This document shows positions 51,266 through 62,422 of a stretch of DNA of 64,000 nucleotides, one piece after another. Numbering within the stretch: the stretch's first letter is position 1; each line of letters opens with the position of its first letter. A model generated the notes under the pieces. That model worked only from the letters and a program-made list of their open reading frames with translations, was not told where the DNA came from and made no database searches. Position numbers and translations under genes: made by a program. This DNA comes from Phymorhynchus buccinoides (lineage: Eukaryota; Mollusca; Gastropoda; Neogastropoda; Raphitomidae): contig CM065687.1 in the NCBI GenBank assembly GCA_017654935.2, positions 16,120,677-16,184,676 on the forward strand, given 5' to 3'.

Positions 51266-53051
51266 CGCTCACAAAAAAGTTAGGGAACAGTTTCAAAATA
51301 CACATGTTTGGGTTAATTGCTCATAGATTCAAAACGCCTCGTATTTGCTTCGTAACTTCAGAAAGTTCAGAACGCAGCTGCAAGATTGATTTTCAAAGCA
51401 AAAAAGACACAGCATATCACCCCGCTACTTCACACTCTTCACTGGCTTCCAATTTCTGCTCGAATTCAGTACAAGGTCGCATGCCTCACCTTCAACTCTA
51501 TTAATGGAACTGCCCCTCAGTATCTCACTGACATTGTACAAACCTACACTCCCACCCGACATCTCAGATCTTCCTCCGACTCATGCCTGCTCTCCACTCC
51601 CCGTATTAAAACTAAATCCTTCGGTGAATCTTCTTTCTCGTACTCTGCTCCCTCGGTCTGGAATAGCTTACCACACAGTGTTCGCCACTCTTCCTCTGTT
51701 CAGTCTTTCAAAACTTCTCTGAAAACTCATCTTTTTGAAACCTCATACTCTCACCTCTAATCCACATAGTCCTTGATGATATTACCCTGCAGTATGTGTG
51801 TGTGTGCGTGCGTGCGTGCGTGTGGGGGGGGGGGGGGGGGGGGAGGGGGGGGGGGGGGGGGAGGGGGGGGGGCGAGAGAGATTAATACATGCATTTTGTA
51901 ATGAACAGTCTCACTTATTTTTAATGTTTATATTCATTGATACTTGTCTTCATGTTGATTATTCTTGGCTTGGTGTTTATCTGTATGTTAGTGTTTAGGC
52001 CTTTGTCCAGCGCTTTGAGCACCCTGCAAAGGGAGTTAAGCGCTCTATAAATAACCATTATTATTATTATTATTCCACTTAATACTTGGCAGGCACATAC
52101 ACAAGAGACATGGCCTTACAAAGAAAGCAAAAATGTTTCGCGATCGTCATCGGTTGCTATGGTAAAGTGATTTTGAAAAGGTGCCAAAATCCGAAAATGT
52201 GTAACAATTTCAGTGCATCAGCATTTATTCCACAATCTGAATTAAAAATAAAATGGTACTCAGCACATGCTAGCAGGAAGTTTAAGGAATAAGTACAGCT
52301 CACAAAAAGATCATTCTTAAACAAAAGAGATAGTGCATAGTCATTATGGCTGCGCAGTAAAAGTTGATCCTTTTTTATCTTTAAGAGAGCTCTGGAATGG
52401 CTGCGGGAAGGTGTTGAGGTGCAGGAACCGAATGATTAATACTTCATACTTGAAGTTCGTGACCACCTTCATGCACAGCCACCCTCTCCTGCAGCTATCG
52501 CAAGGGTATTCCAAGCTCCAAAAACACTCAACTTTTGCTGCACAACTCTCGTAACAATGCGAATGATTTCACTCTCTTCTGTTAAAAAAAGGGACCTTAT
52601 TGAGAGTTGTGCTCATTCTTGAAGCTTCTGGCTAACATGTGATGAGTACCATGTCGCACAAATCACTATCAGAAACAAAATGCTGAAGCATTAATTTTGT
52701 TGCAATTTGGGGGATTTTGAGGCGTTTTTAAGCTCACATTACCATAGAAACCAACGGCGATCACGAAACATTTTTGCTTTCGCTGTAAGGTCATGTCTCT
52801 TGTGTATGTCACTGCCAAGTTTTAAGTTCCAGAAGCGAAGCGTTTTGAAGCAACAAGCAAACTACCAAAACATGTGTACTTTGAAAGTGTTCCCTAACTT
52901 CAAAATTTTGCGGGCAGCTTAGATCGAATCGTGAAAATCCGTTCAAACTTCAGACCCCAAAATGGTTCAGAAGCGTTTTGAAGCAACAAGCAAACTACCA
53001 AAACATGATATTGTGTTCTTGGAAAGTGTTCCCTAACTTTTTGTGGGCAGC
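51266..53051. mobile_element. Long-armed foldback DNA element (ends CTCACAAAAAAGTTAGGGAA), split by a LINE
   Basis: Left arm 51266-51349 plus 52079-52290; right arm about 52620-53051. Arms pair over several hundred bases: left CACATACACAAGAGACATGG CC … AAAGCAAAAATGTTTCGCGA TCG is the inverse of right CGATCACGAAACATTTTTGC TTTC … CATGTCTCTTGTGTATGTC. The tip CACAAAAAAGTTAGGGAACA is inverted at 53030 (TGTTCCCTAACTTTTTGTG). The right arm carries a tandem duplication of about 140 bp (GAAGCGTTTTGAAGCAACAA at about 52838 and 52972). No transposase frame. Confidence 0.72.
51350..52078 (+). mobile_element. 5'-truncated LINE inside the foldback element's left arm
   Basis: Reads LQKVQNAAARLIFKAKK, HWLPISARIQYKVACLTF, APQYLTDIVQTYTPTRHLRS, FSYSAPSVWNSLPHSVRH and FKTSLKTHLFE to a stop at 51760. 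The 3' UTR has GTGCG and long G runs (51822-51871) and ends AAGCGCTCTATAAATAACCA (TTATTA)n. Same family as the inner element at 15258-16870. Confidence 0.85.
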
Positions 53052-53151
53052 TTAGATCGAATCGTGAAAATTCGTTCAAACTTCAGACCCCAAAATGGTT
53101 CAGGAATTGGATAAACGAACCTTATTTTATTCTTTGCGACGTTCTGATACG

Positions 53152-53187
53152 TGACGTCATATCAATGCTGTGTTTTCACTGACGTCA
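53152..53187. promoter_or_regulatory. Paired perfect CRE sites upstream of RING gene A
   Basis: TGACGTCA occurs at 53152-53159 and 53180-53187, 28 bp apart, the second 28 bp before the chosen ATG. These are canonical CREB/ATF octamers. RING gene B has the same arrangement. Confidence 0.55.
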
Positions 53188-53215
53188 TGCGGCTTTGTCG
53201 TCACTCTGTGCTGCT

Positions 53216-53475
53216 ATGCGTACCAGTCTTGAAGAAAGCAGGGCGGCAGGCGGAGTGAACATCAAGGCAGTCAGAGAATGCGGGCAAACCCCAGCCATGG
53301 AGGAGGGAAATGGGGGCCTAAACCCCGGCTGTACCCCTGAATGCAGCGTTCTCCATTCCCCCAGCCTACGCTCCTTGGTGGGGGAAGAGTGCCTGCAGAT
53401 GCTGAAATGCGGTATCTGCACGGAGTTCTTCAACATCCCAATCGTGCTGCCTTGTGGACACACCTTCTGTCTGCA
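53216..53475 (+). CDS. RING gene A exon 1
   Basis: 86 codons plus two bases. Ends FNIPIVLPCGHTFCL and CA|GTGAGT. The second base pair of the codon before the next RING cysteine is the splice point, the same place as in RING gene B (60874-61142). Confidence 0.85.
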
Positions 53476-53856
53476 GTGAGTATACTATCTCATCTAAAAT
53501 CCTTAATCTAGAAGTCTTCGTTAATCAACGACCACAATCATTTAGTAGAAATCATTAGATTCATGGGCGGACCAAATGATTCGTAGGGGGGGTTTCCACC
53601 GGGGGTCCAGGGAGCTGCATAATTATGCTGGGGGTGGGGGGCCAGGGGGCGAAACCAACCGAAAGGGGGGGGGGGGGGGGGGGGGGGGGCGAAACCAACC
53701 GAAAATTTTGCAATTTATAGTCATTGTTAAGGCAAAAATCGATTCATTTTCTTACTTTTCACCCTTGTATTTTTATAAATAAAACCTCAAATCATTGCCC
53801 TGATATTTCTACTAAGTACATATCGTCGGTGACATTCACAAACCTCGTATCTCGAT

Positions 53857-53887
<31 letters not shown>

Positions 53888-55032
53888 GGTTGAGTTAGAT
53901 ACATAGTCAGTTCTTTTCATTTTTCCCGCCACCTTCCACCAAAAGCTCGTATCTCTAACGACTTTCTATATGGGGTAAACGAGATTGTGAACATAGGGGA
54001 AGACGGGGTAAAAAGCGCATGGGCGGGTAAGAAGCCCACCCCAATTATGAAATAAAGAAAATTTCAGTCAAATTTGCCCATGAGACGAATGCTAGACATT
54101 AACGCTCGTCTCATGGGCAAAATGAGACTGAAATTTGCTTCATTTCATGAGATAATTGGGGTGGGCTTCTTACCCGCCCATGCGCTTTTTACCCCGTCTT
54201 CCCCTAGAAGAAAAACTCGTAAGTCCCAAATTCAGATCTAGTTAAGGACAAAACCTCGTATCTTCGTTCTTTTCAAGTCTAAAAAAACCGTTTTCAGTAA
54301 TTTTAACAGAATGCAGGACTTAACTCGCAATATCTCGAACAACATATTCATCATAGTTAATTAATTGTGGCCAGCGCAGTTACTTTTTAAGACAATTAAA
54401 AAAAATAATCTGAAAACTACCAACGATATGCGCCCTCCTAGTTCCGTCGCGATGTAGATGCCCATGCAGTCCCGTTGTTGCACAGTCCCATTTAACCACA
54501 CGGACCAGGCAACAGCAGGCTGTTCAGGGCCACAACGGGGTGTAAGCATTGTTGAGTACGGTAATTGTTTTTAGGCCTACTTGTATTTCCTCTGAGGAAC
54601 AGAAGACAAAAAAACCAAACCAATTATGCCATCTAGTGTGACCCCACAACACATCTCCCTGGCGGAGTTCCAAAGCAAGAAAAAGTATGTGCCGCGTACA
54701 GTGCTGAGTTTAATCTTCTTCTTCGCCTTAGGCAGCCAACTTCATCACACTGAAGATTCTGCATAATTATGTGCCTGTCTGTCGTTTCCGGCCATATTTC
54801 TTTTTTAGGTATTAGGTACTTTATAGTCACAGAGGCGTCTCTGTGAAATTCAGGTTGCTCTCACCTGGAGAGCGCGTCGCAGCCAGAGGCGCGCCACCCA
54901 ATTTAAAAAAAATAAATTTGCATGCGATTTTTGTCACAGATGAGGGGGGGGGGGGGGGGGGGTAAATTTTGACCAAATGACAACTTTTTCGTTGCTACTG
55001 GGTTTAACGTATGCTAAGTGCATGGGCACACG

Positions 55033-55063
<31 letters not shown>

Positions 55064-57261
55064 TCCACGTTCAGACCGTTAAGGCCTAGTGCAGAATGAG
55101 AGAAAAAAATCCCCTGTACCGAGGTTCGAACTCGGGATTACTTGACACGAAGCGAATGCGATACCACTGTGCCACTCTACACCATATGTTCGCAGTTAAT
55201 ATGGTCTCCAAACTTGGCTTGTTTGGGCGTATTAGCTTAAGGTGATATGGTATGCAGGGTGAGTTTTACCCTATTGACCTTAACCTTGACCTTTGACCTT
55301 GAACATCGTCAATTATTTGTTTCGGCCATATATTTTACATTCGGGCAGACACAGTTTCCAAATTTGGCAAGTATAGTTAGACTAGCTTAAGATCAAATGG
55401 AATGCTAAGTATCTTTAACGTCGGTGACCTTGATGATCTTGACCTTTGACCTTGGATTTTTGTCTGTCGCAATATCACATTAATGCGCAGAATCGCTTAC
55501 ATTTTTCTAAAGTGGTATATCACATCAAGCTGATGTATCCTGTATAGAAATAGTACCCTTTGACTTTGACCTTTGGAGTGTATTTAAAAGTTAGCAATCT
55601 GGCATTTAGATTTATCTCCCCCCAAAAAAATCGAGTGAACATACTAACCAATTTCTTTATGTTCAGTGTCCTTTTTTTTAAAAAATATATATAGAACACA
55701 GAACAAATCTTAAAGTTAAAATTAAATTTATTGAGTTTCTTTCTTAGGTTCACAAACTTATACATTGGACACAAACAAAGTTTTATTAAAGCAAATTATA
55801 TATATATATATATAGAGGAAAGTTTAATGGTGTGGTTGTTTTTTCTTCTTCAATTCTTGTACGTTTATATATATATATATATATATATATAATGTATAAT
55901 TATGCGCTACAGAATATGCAAATCGAAGTTGTTTGTATTTTTGGCATGGAGTTTATGTTAAGGTATTCAATCTGGCATTTAGATCTATCTATAAAACAAA
56001 AACCACAAAGCGAGTGAGCCTTGAAGGCTTTGCTTGTTGTTTGCATGTTTAAAAAACAATGGCTTGGGATGAATAAATGAAAATAATAAACACACAGAAG
56101 GAAAACAAGGAAAATGTGAGGGTTTTTCTTGTTCGTTCTTGCGATTTTGGGTTTTTTGTTTGCTTGTTTGATTGTTGTTTTTTTAGGGGGGGAGGGAATT
56201 TGGTTGTTTGCATTTTGTTTGTTCGCTTCACCTTTTTTGTTGTTTGTCTGTTTCTGTTTTTTTTTCATTCATTACTTTATTTCATTTTAATTATCACTTC
56301 TTTTTTTTTAACCAAATGTATTCCAACAGGTGTCTGACCGAGATGTGCAAGCAGGCAAGCCAGCGCCATAGCCACAGCCTCAGCGTGAGTCTCCACTCAG
56401 GGACCGAGGTGCTGATTGGATGCCCGACCTGCCGCGTGCGCATCTTTGCCACGCCCATTCTGCAACGTAACGTCACGTGCAACTTCATCATCCAGACATT
56501 GGTGGAGACGCTGCGCAAGAAGAGGTCACCCGGCAGGGTGAGAAAGCTAGTTACCATATGCCTCCGCTAAGAAGGTTTTGGTTTTGTGGGTCTCTCTGAC
56601 TGTCCGTCTGTCATCCTGTCCTTCTGCTATAATCAGCAACATTAACCAACTTGTGAGGAACAGATTTTGAATGAATGAAATTCTGCTTAACGTCCTCCGG
56701 TCTGGAACAGACACATATGGGACATTAGTAGATATAAAGGTGGTGGGAACGATCATGGAGGCAATGCCCGGAGCAAATTTCGGGCAGTGCATCACATCAG
56801 AAAAGTCCCGAATTCGTAACTATACAGATGTGTAGAGTGGAACAGATTTGATTTTCAGGAAACTATTATATACCTTTATCGATTTTGTTTGTCCGTCTTC
56901 CTGTGTATCTGTCCATCTGCCTGACTCGTGTTAACAGCGTTGGGTTTCAAATGTTTTGAACTTATTTTTAATACAGATTTGTAAGAGAAGGTTAACAAGT
57001 GGTTGAGGTGGTTGCTCAGGACACTGATTTTGGGAGTTAGGTTTACAGTATTGTTCACAAAGTTGGACAGGTACAAGTTTATCCATCATGGGGCAGTGAA
57101 GGGGTTAATATAGATTTATAAAAGAAGGTTAAAGTGTGGTCAAGAGCTACGTTAGTGAATTGAATTTTGGGAGTTGTCAAGATTGCTCAAAACGTTTGTG
57201 ATTGGATTTTGATGGAATTTGTTTAGATTATAATAGTAAAGTAGCAAAGATGTATACTCTA

Positions 57262-57306
<45 letters not shown>

Positions 57307-58524
57307 AGGGGGGGAGCCGTGTCTCTGAGCATATTTTGCAAGCTGAGATAAGATGCATATGGCTTCAAAATGTTGAAGATATATAGCGCATATTAGCATA
57401 GCATAGCATAAGCCGCACCGTAGGCTATTTTGTTTTAGCCTTTTGCCTTCTAAATATGGTTTTGATTCTCTTTTTCATTTTGTTAGGCTTCGTTCACTGA
57501 TCAGTTACACTACTAAGGCATCTGTGTTTTATTATTTTTAAATCTGTATATTTACTGAATTTTTTTTGTTTGCTAAACTTGTCTATAACATTTTTGAACG
57601 AATTTAATTACTTTTGCGCTTTTAGTTCTAGCCTATGCATGGCCCCAGACAATACACTTAAATTGTACGACACGTATTTTCATGTGATGTCACAGATGCG
57701 TCGTATTGATCTGTCGTTGTTTCATTGTCCCCCAGACCAACGTGTCAGTCAACACGGAGCGTTCCCTGGTGTGTGTCCCCGTGCGCGCTGTCAGTGAAGA
57801 AGCGCTGTGTGGCGTTGCTCAGGACCTGGACCGGTTGTCCGCCTCCCTTCACCACAGATCCGTCGTCGAGGACGCCTTCTTCGAGATCGAACAGATCCGC
57901 CGCCATCACTTGCAGGATCTTGACAAGGTCTCTGGAAGCAAAGCCCATGACAAAGAGGACAGCTTGACTCCCTCGGGCACGTCTAGTCATGGCGTCGCCA
58001 CTTGTGTGGATTCAGCGTCCGACTCCATGACTCGCCGAGCGGAGCAGGAAGACGGTGTGAAAACCAGTCTCCACAACCTGAAGAGGTGTTACGCCGCAGC
58101 GCTGGCAGCCGGAAGAGAACGGTCTTCCGCAGCTGTACCGCCCACGTCCAGTAAGAGCTCAGAAATCGGTGCCGAAGACAAAAGAGTGAACAGTTACTGT
58201 TGTCAACCTCTACCGTCAAATGTCAGGACTTTGAAGGTACCCTTTTACCTGAGTCAGTATGAACGAAATTCTACTTCCATGTCCCAGAACAGGAACCGGA
58301 ACAACCCCACAGCGGCCTTTGAGATCGTCAGTAAGCAGCTTGGGTCAGCGAGCACTAAGCAGTCGCGTCTCTGTTTTTGCGTTGGTCCCGTGTCAGCGAG
58401 GTTTCCCAGTTGTCGAAGCGTACAGAAGCCGGAAAACGTGAACATAGCGTGTGAGATGAGGTGCGAGTCACTCCACCAACTGGCCAGTCAGATGCAGGAA
58501 CACACGATGCGACCCTCGCAATAA
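53216..58524 (+). CDS. RING-finger protein A (three exons, complete, 418 aa)
   Basis: Exons 53216-53475, 56330-56537 and 57736-58524 join in phase (2, then 0), 1257 nt. A C3HC4 RING spans residues 65-121: CGIC, CGHTFC, C88 and CPTC, as in TRIM-type E3 ubiquitin ligases. The first half of the RING is in exon 1, the second in exon 2. Exon 3 (262 aa) holds a likely helical stretch (VAQDLDRLSASLHHRSVVED AFFEIEQIRRHHLQDLDK) but no B-box, NHL or SPRY domain that I can recognise. Start chosen at the ATG 53216, with an in-frame TGA 36 bp upstream; Met28 is an alternative. The stop TAA at 58522 overlaps an AATAAA hexamer. Probably a RING E3 ligase; substrate unknown. Confidence 0.8.
53819..54345 (-). 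repeat. Dispersed repeat C, copy 3 (reverse), hosting a hairpin MITE
   Basis: Reverse orientation to 21906 and 46606. The left end TATCGTCGGTGACATTCACA matches the inverted right ends; GAGTTAGATACATAGTCAG and CTAACGACTTTCTATATGGG follow. A poly-T/poly-G tract is at 53858-53890. The hairpin MITE copy 4 (53994-54206) interrupts it. In the long form shared with 21906 it continues through GCAGGACTTAACTCGCAATA. Confidence 0.68.
53994..54206. mobile_element. Hairpin MITE, copy 4 (reverse), nested in repeat C
   Basis: TAGGGGAAGACGGGGTAAAA AGCGC … GCGCTTTTTACCCCGTCTTC CCCTA. The inner order is inverted relative to the other copies (GAATGCTAGACATTAACGCT CG). About 10 bp of the left arm (TATCTCATG) is missing. 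Confidence 0.88.
54805..55190 (-). mobile_element. tRNA-derived SINE, near complete
   Basis: Minus orientation: tRNA-like head (55182-55111), then a body with ACGGGACCTCGGTTTATCGT CTCATCCGAAAGAC in plus-strand text at about 55030-55065, GTTGCTACTGGGTTTAACGT, GAGAGCGCGTCGC and a CACAGAGGCGTCTCTGTG palindrome near the tail. I recognise this body type from mollusc genomes. A 5'-truncated copy lies at 12265-12465. A G run is at 54943-54962. Confidence 0.72.
55111..55182 (-). repeat. tRNA-like head of the SINE (A and B boxes)
   Basis: Minus strand: GTGTAGAGTGGCACAGTGGT ATCGC (A box TGGCACAGTGG) and CCGAGTTCGAACCTCGG (B box GAGTTCGAACC with a pairing stem). The acceptor stem does not pair, so it is a pol III promoter module, not a tRNA gene. 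Confidence 0.7.
55287..55452. promoter_or_regulatory. Two perfect DR1-type nuclear receptor sites in RING gene A intron 1
   Basis: TGACCTTTGACCT (inverse AGGTCAAAGGTCA) is at 55287-55299 and 55440-55452, with further TGACCTT half-sites nearby; a near match is at 55561. The surrounding text (ATTTGGCAAGTATAG / CTTGGCTTGTTTGG, TTAGCTTAAG) suggests a degenerate ~150-bp tandem repeat, so the sites may be carried by a repeat. Confidence 0.4.
56330..56537 (+). CDS. RING gene A exon 2
   Basis: 208 nt: acceptor TTCCAACAG|GTGTCTG, donor GGCAGG|GTGAGA. Encodes CLTEMCKQASQRHSHSLSVS, LIGCPTCRVRIFATPILQRN and NFIIQTLVETLRKKR. CPTC supplies the last RING ligand pair; NxxLxxLVExL is the usual helix after TRIM-type RING domains. 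Confidence 0.85.
57400..57520 (-). mobile_element. Truncated LINE 3' end
   Basis: Minus strand text ATAGCCTACGGTGCGGCTTA and (TGCTA)n tail; the plus text GTAGGCTATTTTGTTTTAGC CTTTTGCC matches TAGGCTATTTATAGCCTTTT GCCC at 13141, the 3' UTR region of the LINE fragment at 13307-13660. Confidence 0.5.
57736..58524 (+). CDS. RING gene A exon 3 (terminal)
   Basis: Acceptor GTCCCCCAG|ACCAAC, phase 0, 262 codons to TAA at 58522-58524. Starts TNVSVNTERSLVCVPVRAVS and ends QLASQMQEHTMRPSQ. GC-rich coding composition compared with the AT-rich introns supports it. The last 120 bases and the following 3' UTR are duplicated at 58694-58950. Confidence 0.82.
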   Translation, partial: TNVSVNTERSLVCVPVRAVSEEALCGVAQDLDRLSASLHHRSVVEDAFFEIEQIRRHHLQDLDKVSGSKAHDKEDSLTPSGTSSHGVATCVDSASDSMTRRAEQEDGVKTSLHNLKRCYAAALAAGRERSSAAVPPTSSKSSEIGAEDKRVNSYCCQPLPSNVRTLKVPFYLSQYERNSTSMSQNRNRNNPTAAFEIVSKQLGSASTKQSRLCFCVGPVSARFPSCRSVQKPENVNIACEMRCESLHQLASQMQEHTMRPSQ

Positions 58525-58693
58525 ATAGTACGGATTTTCAAGTCAATGGACAGTGAACAACAACAACAGTTGGTTGTTGTTGTTTTTATTCCAGTAAGGA
58601 ACAATCTAAAATCATTTTGTTGTTAACATCAACTGAGACAGAAAAATGTGACAGCGATGAATGGGGTATTACTATTAGACAAGCCTAAAAAAA

Positions 58694-58950
58694 TCTCCCA
58701 GTTGTCGAAGCATAAAGAACCTGGAAAACCAGACATTACTATATGTGAGGTGTGAGGACGCGAGGCACTCCACCAATTGGCCCAAATGTACAAGATGCGA
58801 CCCTCTCAAGACAGAGTAATTAAACCTGAATTCAAGTCTGGACATCAACTATAACACTTTTATTTTACCCCAAGGAATAACATGGAATCAATTAATTATT
58901 GATACAGAAATGTTACAGCAATACAATGGCGCATTTAGGCATGGGGGGAA
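58694..58950 (+). pseudogene. Tandem duplicate of the RING gene A last-exon tail and 3' UTR
   Basis: Matches 58402-58680 with an offset of about 292 bp: TCCCAGTTGTCGAAGC, GAACCTGGAAAACC, CACTCCACCAATTGGCC, CAAGATGCGACCCTCTCAAG, then TTCAAGTCTGGACA, TATTTTACCCCAAGGAATAA and GACAGAAAAATG-like ATACAGAAATGTTACAGC. The frame is broken by substitutions and indels. Could act as a second 3' UTR segment or be dead. Confidence 0.8.
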
Positions 58951-60043
58951 AATACCGTTTGGGACTCATATTTTTTATTATAGAAAAACGCTGCTACAAT
59001 AAATAAAAATAATATTTTTATTTCTATAGCGCAAAATCAATTGAAGATATGGCAAGATAGGAAAGTGACGTACAGTAACATGTAACAAGAATACAAGAAT
59101 GGTTCTTATCTCAATAGAAAGAACATTGTCTGAAGTTTTCAAATGTATAATTTCCCCAGAAGGTCAGTGTGACACTTATATGTTCCTTTCGTGGTGGTAG
59201 GTCACATATAACAAAGTGAATCATGTTCTGTTTGATTTGTCTTAATTTTGTGTTCACTTCAGTCAGATTGTATACAAATACGTATCCCATGAGGTTTTGT
59301 CTTGTATGGGCATCCGTTGTGGAAACACGAATAAGAAACGTTATAGAACATGTATAGGGGTTACTTGGGAAGTAGATGAACAGATGATGCGAGAGACAGA
59401 AGAAAACGAGTTGTTTTTCGGACTACAATTTATTTGATCACACAGAATGCCGGTTCTATCCATTGCAATTATTGGAAGAAGAAGAAGAAGAAAAACACAC
59501 GCATCAAACACCAAAGCCATTCGCATAAGCGCTTTTGGTCTATCCTTGTGTGAACTGAAACTGGTGACAACTCTGTTCACTCCACTAAAGAAGAAGAAGA
59601 AGACAAGTAATAGCGTACACTGGCAAATGTTTCACTTGTAAACGCACCTCATTCTTGTCAAAGTAAGAGTAAAATTACCCACCCACCCCTCCCCAACCTC
59701 TCTCTTCCTTCCCTCCACAGAGAGAAACGATGCTTCAGGCACTGATAATTCCATTGAGCACATCCTTTACAAGTTTAGTTTTAGCAAAGACGTCTTTAAA
59801 AAAAATATGTCTATAATGACTGACACTAGATGGTGATTCTTTGTAGAGGTGGACAAATCGGACACGGGTTGTTTTGGGGAAGCATACTCCCAACCCCCAC
59901 CCACCCTTTCTTTACGTACAAAAGATATTGACCCAGATTCGCAGAAATATTGACAGCTGAAATTAATTTATTTGCTTGGACTTGAAATGATGATGGCATA
60001 AAAAGAGACCACCATTCAATCCCATCTATGTGTGCTCTTCTTT

Positions 60044-60078
<35 letters not shown>

Positions 60079-60171
60079 TAAGTAATGCTTTCTAAAAGCA
60101 CGAAGTCAACATTATGGGGAGAACCAAAATGAAAACAAAGCCCTTCACTGGCTTCAGGCACGAGCGCGAAT
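58951..60171. other. Intergenic stretch between the two RING genes
   Basis: A minus-strand LINE tail is at about 59000-59040 (ATAAAAATAATATTTTTATT TCTATAGCGCAAAATC). GAAGAAGAAGAAGAA occurs at 59476 and 59588 in a possibly inverted/duplicated frame of ACACACG…AAAGCGC. A (GA)n run is at 60046-60077. No gene seen. Confidence 0.45.
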
Positions 60172-60807
<636 letters not shown>

Positions 60808-60822
60808 AAAACTTGGCCTGAA

Positions 60823-60847
60823 TGACGTCAAAACTCATTTGACGTCA
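60823..60847. promoter_or_regulatory. Paired perfect CRE sites upstream of RING gene B
   Basis: TGACGTCA occurs at 60823-60830 and 60840-60847, 17 bp apart, with the second only 26 bp before the ATG. Mirrors the pair at 53152 and 53180 in RING gene A. Confidence 0.6.
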
Positions 60848-60873
60848 CCGTTACTTTCCCCCTGCAATTCGCG

Positions 60874-61142
60874 ATGGCGGGCGAGGAGCCGGGGAGGAGT
60901 GGGGGCGAAGCTGGGGCAGCAGCAACAGCAACAACAACAGCAGCAGCTGTTACCACAACAACAACTGCTGCTGCGACAACAGGGGCGACCTGCGTGGTGG
61001 GGGGTCAGCACAGCGCGGGGGACAATGTGGTGGAGGGGGCGGGGGTCCCCCCTCACTGGAGCCGCCATCTCAAGTGTCAGGTGTGCTTCGGCTACATGCA
61101 GCAGCCCCAAACTCTGGCCTGTGGACACTCCTTCTGCAGAGC
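60874..61142 (+). CDS. RING-finger protein B, exon 1 (gene continues beyond window)
   Basis: ATG in good context (CGCGATGG) opens 89 codons plus two bases to the donor AGAGC|GTGAGT. N-terminal Gly/Ala/Thr-rich region with a run AAATATTTAAAVTTTTT encoded by GCA/ACA repeats, then HWSRHLKCQVCFGYMQQPQT LACGHSFCRA. C68, C71, C83, H85 and C88 are the first five ligands of a C3HC4 RING. Intron phase and position are the same as in RING gene A. The phase calls for an exon starting N-TG(T/C) for the next Cys; every unit of the array starting at 62423 offers C|TGT in that phase. Confidence 0.82.
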
Positions 61143-61443
61143 GTGAGTGGGACCCAATCCGTTGCTATACTACTATGCTACTCAACACTTGTATTGCTTT
61201 GCATCACTTTTTTCACAAACGCGGTCGTATATTGCCTCGACTTTATATTTAAATACAAATGTATCCACCTCGTTGTCTGGTCATCTTCTAACAACAAAAC
61301 CATAACAATGGCAATAACAGTAGAGTTTTGAAGCTTTTAAAGATTTGAAAGACACAAAATCAAGCCTACCTTCAAATTTCAGGGTTTTCGTCATATGGGG
61401 CAAAAACTTCATTCAATGAAGAACTTTGGAAACAACCGAAAAC
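61143..61443. other. Start of RING gene B intron 1
   Basis: AT-rich sequence between the exon 1 donor and the Tc1 fragment. Nothing recognised. Confidence 0.4.
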
Positions 61444-61965
61444 TGACTGTCAGTAACGTGTGTGACCTCCATGCACCTCAATGACAGCCCGACAACGCCT
61501 ACTCATGGAGCAGATGATGTTTGGGACAGTCTGCTGGGGAATCCCATCCCACTCCTCCTGAAGCGCCTGTCCAAGCTGAACCAGGGTTTGTGGCTGGTTC
61601 ACACATGCATGAACGGCTCTTTCAATCATGTTCCAAACATGCTCAATGGGATGTAAGTGAGGGGACCTGGCTGGCCAATCCATTCGCTCTAATGATTCGT
61701 CGTCCAAGTACTGGTCCACAACGTGTGCTCTGTGTGGACGGGCGTTATCATCCATGAGGATAACCTTCAGGCCAACAGCTCCAGCGTAGGGTGTCACGTA
61801 TGGATCAAGTATCTTGCTGTCGTCATGGTTCCGTTCAGGAGCACATGGAGGTCAGTCTTTCCCTGCACACTGATTCCACCCCAGACCAGAAGTAAGCCTC
61901 CTCCATAACTGTCATGCTGGGCCAAGTAAACGTTGTGGAATCGGACACAAACATGTGCATAAAGT
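61444..61965 (-). mobile_element. Tc1-type transposase C-terminal fragment (frameshifted)
   Basis: Minus strand 61797-61450 reads LMDDNARPHRAHVVDQYLDD, MDWPARSPHLHPIEHVWNMI ERAV and GQALQEEWDGIPQQTV. DDNARPHRA and WPARSPxLxPIEHVWD are the second and third catalytic segments of the Tc1 DDE domain; the first Asp of SPDLNP has become His but the Glu is kept. Upstream, in another frame, GGGLLLVWGGISVQGKTDLH VLLNGTM extends the match to about 61965, so a frameshift lies near 61810. The N-terminal DNA-binding half and terminal repeats are not seen. Confidence 0.88.
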
Positions 61966-61995
61966 GAACACTACTCACTTTGTCAACGCTACAGG

Positions 61996-62119
61996 GAAAT
62001 TGATTACTGAAGCCAGTGTCAGTAATCTATCAAACACAGATGCAATTCAAGTAATACGAAATTGATTACTGAAGCCAGTGTCAGTAATCTATCAAACACA
62101 GATGCAATTCAAGTAATAC
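61996..62119. repeat. 62-bp tandem duplication
   Basis: Two perfect copies of GAAATTGATTACTGAAGCCA GTGTCAGTAATCTATCAAAC ACAGATGCAATTCAAGTAAT AC, 61996-62057 and 62058-62119. Perfect identity indicates a recent event or an assembly artefact. Confidence 0.95.
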
Positions 62120-62277
62120 TTGTCCGCAATTTTCAAAACAAAAGGTGACGAAAAGCAAGTGTTGAGTGGTATATTTTGCTATGCCGACTAAGATAGGCTA
62201 TTATATACTCTGCAACTGAAGGGACTCAAGAAATATCAGTCAAGTAGACTATAATAGAATTACTAAAGTCACGCTCA

Positions 62278-62281
<4 letters not shown>

Positions 62282-62372
<91 letters not shown>

Positions 62373-62413
62373 CATTCATTCATTCATTCATTCATTCATT
62401 CATTCATTCATTC
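62282..62413. repeat. (CT)n then (ATTC)n microsatellites
   Basis: (CT)n at 62282-62369 passes directly into (ATTC)n at 62370-62413, just before the first unit of the RING exon-like array. Confidence 0.95.
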
Positions 62414-62422
62414 ACTATTCAG

